Assembly (NCBI GenBank): GCA_963617485.1
Contig: CAVEPA010000002.1
Coordinates: forward strand, 1 to 64,000
Direction of reading: 5' to 3'
DNA: 64,000 nucleotides
From: UBA1757 sp963617485
Lineage (GTDB): Bacteria > Bacteroidota > Bacteroidia > Bacteroidales > UBA1402
This document shows, in pieces, positions 60,108 to 64,000 of the stretch. The notes under the pieces were generated by a model. The model was not told the origin of the DNA and ran no database searches. It saw nothing but the letters and a program-made list of their open reading frames with translations. Both the position numbers and the translations under genes were made by a program. The stretch's first letter is position 1; every line of letters starts with the position of its first letter.

Positions 60108-61469
60108 ATGCTTAAACGACAGATAGACAACGTAATAGAGTCGCATTTTGCCTCCCATCAAAAAGCCTTGTTGCTTACAGGCGCAAGGCAAGTAGGAAAA
60201 ACCTATGCCATAAGGGAATATGCACGACGGCATAGCCTTAACCTCGTCGAGTTAAACTTTCTTCTTCAGCCGGAAGCCATCTCCATCATTAAGGGCGCAG
60301 GCGATACGAAAGATTTGTTGCTTAGAATCTCCGCCTCCACCAGCACCAAGCTTGAGCCAGGCAAAACGCTGATTTTCTTTGATGAAATACAAGAATACGC
60401 CGATGTTATGACTTGGGTAAAAGGACTTGTTGACGAGGGCAGTTACAGCTACGCCCTCAGCGGATCTCTTCTCGGCATTGAAATGAGGAATATCCGTTCC
60501 TTGCCTGTCGGCTATATGTCCGAATATCAGGTTTTCCCGCTGGATTTCGAAGAATTTGTCCTAGCCGTCGGCCTGTCCGAAAATGTTATTGACTCCTTGC
60601 GAAAAGCTTGGGAAAACAAATCTCCCGTGGACGACTTCATCCACCGGAAAATGATGCAACTCTTCCATCTATATTTGGTTATCGGCGGAATGCCTGCCGC
60701 GGTTCAAGCTTATGTGGACACCAACAATCTCCAAAACGTTGTCAAAGAACAGCGCGATATTCTCAACTTATACAAACTGGACATCTCCCGTTACGACAAG
60801 GATGAGCGCAAGAAGCTATATATCAACGAGGTTTTCGATATCATTCCATCCGAACTCAACGCCAAGAACAAACGTTTCATATTGAAACGCCTCAACGAAC
60901 ACATGAGTTTCAGCCGTCACGAAAACGACTTTATCTGGCTTAAGGATGCCGATATGGCTCTGCCTACTTACAATGTTGAAGAACCGGTCTACCCACTGAA
61001 ACTAAACGAACAAAGAAATCTTTTCAAACTGTTCCAAAACGATGTCGGACTGCTGACGTGCCAATATTCTTCGGGAAAGATTCAACTGAAGATTCTCAAT
61101 GGAGAGGTGGATATCAACTTTGGAGCGGTATTTGAAAACGCCATCGCCCAAGAGTTCCATGCACATGGTTGGGACCTTTACTATTTCAACAGCAAGAAAC
61201 AGGGAGAAATAGATTTTCTGCTGGAAACAGACAATGGAATCATTCCCGTCGAAGTGAAATCCGGAAAAGAATACCAGCGACACAATGCCTTAAACAATCT
61301 TATGTCAAACCCAGATTACGGTTTCGCCAAAGCCTATGTTCTATGCAATGGAAATCTCCATACAGAGGGCAATATCGAATATCTGCCCGTGTATATGACA
61401 ATGTTCATCCGCAAATACCAAGACCTCGGCAATCTGATTTACAAGCTAGATCTTTCTGGATTGGAATAG
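60108..61469 (+). CDS. AAA family ATPase with C-terminal DUF4143 domain
   Basis: This 453-aa protein has Walker A GARQVGKT (25-32), Walker B LIFFDEIQE (88-96) and a sensor-type ALSGSLLG. The C-terminal DUF4143 region has GEIDFLLETDNGIIPVEVKSG, whose D...ExK spacing resembles PD-(D/E)xK nucleases. The family is abundant and patchily distributed in Bacteroidota and Archaea; its function is unknown, and mobile or defence roles are only guesses. It diverges from hipBA and has its own repeat-containing promoter. Confidence 0.88.
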   Translation: MLKRQIDNVIESHFASHQKALLLTGARQVGKTYAIREYARRHSLNLVELNFLLQPEAISIIKGAGDTKDLLLRISASTSTKLEPGKTLIFFDEIQEYADVMTWVKGLVDEGSYSYALSGSLLGIEMRNIRSLPVGYMSEYQVFPLDFEEFVLAVGLSENVIDSLRKAWENKSPVDDFIHRKMMQLFHLYLVIGGMPAAVQAYVDTNNLQNVVKEQRDILNLYKLDISRYDKDERKKLYINEVFDIIPSELNAKNKRFILKRLNEHMSFSRHENDFIWLKDADMALPTYNVEEPVYPLKLNEQRNLFKLFQNDVGLLTCQYSSGKIQLKILNGEVDINFGAVFENAIAQEFHAHGWDLYYFNSKKQGEIDFLLETDNGIIPVEVKSGKEYQRHNALNNLMSNPDYGFAKAYVLCNGNLHTEGNIEYLPVYMTMFIRKYQDLGNLIYKLDLSGLE

Positions 61470-61503
61470 GCATATAAATCTGTATATTTGCATTCAGAGC
61501 AAT

Positions 61504-61525
61504 GATAACTTTTCAAAAAGTTATC
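61504..61525. repeat. Near-perfect 22-bp palindrome downstream of the ATPase gene
   Basis: GATAACTTTTC and AAAAAGTTATC pair at 10 of 11 positions. It lies 34 nt after the ATPase stop and may be an AT-rich protein site or part of a terminator. Confidence 0.5.
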
Positions 61526-61542
61526 CGCACGCTCTATAAATA

Positions 61543-61572
61543 GTGGCAGCGACTCGTAAGAGTCGCTGCCAC
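61543..61572. terminator. Perfect 13-bp hairpin with GTAA loop between convergent genes
   Basis: GTGGCAGCGACTC (61543-61555), a GTAA loop and GAGTCGCTGCCAC (61560-61572) pair without mismatch. No T-run follows on either strand, so an intrinsic terminator is not certain; it may protect mRNA 3' ends of both convergent genes. Confidence 0.6.
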
Positions 61573-61628
61573 CGCGCTGTCAGAAGCTGAGTTGACCGCC
61601 GCATATTATCGGGCGGAAAGGTCCTTTA

Positions 61629-64000
61629 TCATTTCGATGCAATTTTCGAAACAGTGTAGGTGGTTCCGTTCTGGATTACCTCATAGCCGTCGGCGACAAG
61701 ACTCTTCGTGCATCCGTTTTGGGCAGGGTTAAAGCCTTCGAATGCGCCGCCATATACATTGATGTATCCGCGTTCATAAGTGCAACTGTTCAAGGGATCA
61801 TAGTAGCCGTCAACAGAAGAATAATCATACAAGCAATAATTTGCATATAACTCTTCCAGTTCTTGTGTCTTGTTGGTCAAAATTGCAGCATTGAACGAAC
61901 CGCCATAAATATTGACAACACCACCGCCGCGCGCCCAGCAAGCGCCAGGGCCATCAGGATCGGAATTAGAACAAGTGAAGACCAGTCCATCGATATTGAC
62001 AGTACCTCCCCAAGCCATAACACAGCATCCGCCATTTAGGGACTTCATTGTAGCATTTTTGATGTAGGAGACACCGCCTGATGCGTAAATGCAGGAATTA
62101 GCTCCCTCCATATATACATCGTCTACAGTAAGTTTGCCGGAATAGACGTTAAGAAGAGCATTGCCGTCGCCCGTCGTGTTGTTGGCAACGATTTTACCGT
62201 TGCCGGTAACAATCAAATCTCCATTGATTATGGAAATTGCGCGGCACCCGGTACCATCGATGGTCTTGCCGTTAAGGTCAAGAGTAGCAGCATGGCCGCT
62301 GTCCAGGGTAACGGTACTTTTAATACGAATGTCTTCGTTGAGAATGACCTTATTGACTTCAGCATTCGCGAAGGCCTCTTTTAAAGCCGCCTCAGAGGCA
62401 ACATAAGAAATAACACCGTCGGCACTTAATACATTGGCCAGCGAGATGCCTTCAACAATAAGAGTACCGTTGGTGTTATCTACAGTGTAAGCGTTGCTGG
62501 CGCTTTGGATTTTGCCATTGCCGCTTCCGTCCTTCAAGGTGAGGCTGGCACCACTTTCGATGGTGATAACATTGCCGCTCTCAGTGCTGAGGGTCTGGCC
62601 GTTCAGATCGATGATGGTATTCGTTCCACTGGCAATGTTGAAGTTACCGGTGATGCCTGCTGCCAATTTTACTTCGCGGCCGTTTTCGAGTGCATATTCA
62701 AGGGTCTTGATATCTTTAACCTTGATGAAGGCTTCCAGTTCTTCGCCGCTTTCGCTGGTGGCGGTTTCAGATTCGATTTTAACAACTTCATTGGCCTTCT
62801 CGCCGATAATGGCATCTTCGGCCAGCGAGGCACCGTTCTGCAGCTCGATAACGGGTGCTTTATATTCAACGGTTGTAGTCCCCGTGGTTTCGGGAGCTTT
62901 CACTACAATCGAGGAAACCTTGGCTTGCTCTTTCACCTGTCCTTCATCGCTGGCGGTAGCCTTAACGATGATGGGAGCAGAAGAAGTGGTGGTCATAGAA
63001 GTGGTGATGTTGGCTGTGGGAGCCAAAACGATTTTGGCCTCTGCAGGCACGGTTTCCTTCACTTCCACCTCGGCTACTTCACAAGCGATTTCAACACCAC
63101 CCTTGGCCACCTCGAGTTTCCCGGTGATTATGGTGGAGTTGCTCAATACCAGCGTACTATTGTTGGTCTGGGAAGAGACGGTTTCGAAGGTTCCGCCCTC
63201 GATATCAACGTGGCTGTTTTCCAGATTGACAACAAGATTCGAGATGTTGTAGCTACCGGCATTGATGGTTACATTGGCGGGATAGTTTTGGGAAGTTGCG
63301 GCATTCTCGTTGTATGCTATCGTGATAACGTTCTCACCCTTGCAGTCGCCTTCGATATTCAACAATATATCGTCCTTGGTGTCGGGCAGATTGTAGGTGC
63401 CTAAGTAGCCTGCGGGAATGGAGAGGCGGTCAACATTGATTGTTTCTGTAAAAGCGGGATCCACAACAATGTTGAAGTCGGCCTGGCTGGTGTAGAGCTT
63501 ACCGATAATATTGGTGCGGTAGTTGCCCTGCAAAGGAACGTTGGGCAACGAGATGGTGTTGATGGCTGCGTTGCTGGCATCGTAGATGGTCAGCTTGGCT
63601 TCGGTCATGGCCTTAGCAGCCTTGCCCACCAGCACGTAGTTCATTGATACGTAGCCGTACTCGGTGTTGTTAACCTTGAGTTTTTCGCTCAGAAGCTCGG
63701 CGGCCGTGAATGCGGCATCAACCTCGCCGCTTACCTCGCCAGTGGCCAAATTCAGCGTGTTGGCAAGCTTGGTAAGGGTCAGCGAAGACTTGGAAACGGT
63801 TACGCCAAGGGCCGTTGCAGCTTCAACATCTGCCTTATCAACGCCGAAGTTCAACTGGGCAAAGGGACGATTCAGCGTGACAGGTTCCTTAAGCGAACCC
63901 GTGATTGTCTTGTTGGCTACATAGGCGTAGAAGGCGTCGCGGCTCTCGTCGTTGGTGGCCGTGGTGTAGTTGTTCACCGTTACGCTCTTGGCGGCAGTAT
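61629..64000 (-). CDS. DUF6562/beta-helix surface protein, N-terminus beyond the window
   Basis: At least 789 codons are present and the frame stays open to the window edge, so the start lies to the right. Upstream residues (TAAKSVTVNNYTTATNDES) continue a domain that includes RPFAQLNFGVDKADVEAA and NVPLQGNYRTNIIGKLYTS, matching the fimbrillin-like DUF6562. After a Thr/Ser/Val-rich linker (about 320-400 of the visible part) come right-handed beta-helix repeats (IIDLNGQTLS, TLDLNGKTIDG, INIYGG-like VNIYGGSFNAA and INVYGGAFEGF). It ends TYTVSKIASK. It is probably a surface adhesin or carbohydrate-contacting protein; lipidation cannot be judged without the N-terminus. Confidence 0.82.
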   Translation of the reverse strand, partial: TAAKSVTVNNYTTATNDESRDAFYAYVANKTITGSLKEPVTLNRPFAQLNFGVDKADVEAATALGVTVSKSSLTLTKLANTLNLATGEVSGEVDAAFTAAELLSEKLKVNNTEYGYVSMNYVLVGKAAKAMTEAKLTIYDASNAAINTISLPNVPLQGNYRTNIIGKLYTSQADFNIVVDPAFTETINVDRLSIPAGYLGTYNLPDTKDDILLNIEGDCKGENVITIAYNENAATSQNYPANVTINAGSYNISNLVVNLENSHVDIEGGTFETVSSQTNNSTLVLSNSTIITGKLEVAKGGVEIACEVAEVEVKETVPAEAKIVLAPTANITTSMTTTSSAPIIVKATASDEGQVKEQAKVSSIVVKAPETTGTTTVEYKAPVIELQNGASLAEDAIIGEKANEVVKIESETATSESGEELEAFIKVKDIKTLEYALENGREVKLAAGITGNFNIASGTNTIIDLNGQTLSTESGNVITIESGASLTLKDGSGNGKIQSASNAYTVDNTNGTLIVEGISLANVLSADGVISYVASEAALKEAFANAEVNKVILNEDIRIKSTVTLDSGHAATLDLNGKTIDGTGCRAISIINGDLIVTGNGKIVANNTTGDGNALLNVYSGKLTVDDVYMEGANSCIYASGGVSYIKNATMKSLNGGCCVMAWGGTVNIDGLVFTCSNSDPDGPGACWARGGGVVNIYGGSFNAAILTNKTQELEELYANYCLYDYSSVDGYYDPLNSCTYERGYINVYGGAFEGFNPAQNGCTKSLVADGYEVIQNGTTYTVSKIASK

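Noticed and set aside
63959..63977. A GTG at 63977 as the start of the DUF6562 protein
   Set aside because: The frame continues open and domain-like to the window edge and no signal peptide begins there; the gene is truncated by the window.
1..64000. tRNA, rRNA, tmRNA or riboswitch genes
   Set aside because: I scanned the intergenic regions and saw no cloverleaf, rRNA or recognisable riboswitch core; a covariance-model search would be needed to exclude small RNAs.

Overview
The window looks like a chromosomal segment of a Bacteroidales bacterium (phylum Bacteroidota) of roughly 50% GC. This rests on Bacteroidota-only families (DUF4271, DUF4292, a PG1098-like methyltransferase, a DUF6562 fimbrillin-like protein), the three-subunit frdCAB order, a secreted protease with a type IX secretion (T9SS) C-terminal sorting tail, many Cys-lipobox lipoproteins, and intergenic TAnnTTTG boxes typical of the Bacteroides primary sigma factor. 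The T9SS tail points to a Porphyromonas/Tannerella-like or related lineage; the genus cannot be named from the sequence alone.

Layout. 1-284 has no gene but holds a promoter and one copy of a 40-bp dispersed repeat. 285-7804 (+) carries sppA, lpxK, punA, thiL and a large M16 peptidase, ended by a strong terminator. 7903-14264 (-) carries the conserved tatD/yidD/rnpA/hemD/DUF4271 block and the frdCAB fumarate reductase/succinate dehydrogenase operon. 14429-17092 (+) carries cysE, a THUMP-type RNA methyltransferase and an RNase H, convergent with xerD (-). 18054-25472 (+) carries aroQ, an O-methyltransferase, rbfA, a LolC/E-type permease, a T9SS serine protease, an abundant-looking OmpA/TPR lipoprotein and queH. 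25479-29966 (-) carries lolD, tcdA, a CPA2 antiporter and a lamin-tail lipoprotein. 30108-31112 is asd, followed by a 103-bp tandem repeat and the FKBP lipoprotein gene (-). 32005-36185 (+) carries dut, a TPR protein, a DUF4292 lipoprotein and an EnvC-like protein, with an M20 deacetylase convergent. 37344-45867 (+) carries a fatty-acyl-CoA ligase, prfB with a programmed frameshift, a nucleoid-associated protein, a PG1098-like methyltransferase and a receiver/PPDK-N fusion. 45874-47831 holds a membrane LytTR regulator (-) and a pseudouridine synthase (+).

47818-58383 (-) is one long compact unit: rimP-nusA-infB-cvpA-sufBCDS-sufE. It couples translation/transcription factors with iron-sulfur cluster assembly and is driven by a well-matched promoter at 58449-58480. 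58498-61469 looks accessory: a hipBA toxin-antitoxin pair diverging from an AAA/DUF4143 ATPase, with three 33-bp-spaced copies of AAAAGTTGCA at the ATPase promoter. The window ends inside a long DUF6562/beta-helix surface protein (-), truncated at its N-terminus.

Most genes are housekeeping. The most unusual signals are a perfect 44-bp palindrome placed in frame inside the DUF4292 lipoprotein gene, the 103-bp tandem repeat after asd, the 33-bp iterons beside hipBA, the receiver/PPDK-N fusion with no phosphohistidine domain, a 113-nt lpxK/punA overlap, and several face-to-face promoters inferred from TAnnTTTG boxes. Several gene starts were moved downstream of the longest open frame because a promoter or terminator lies inside the longer version.
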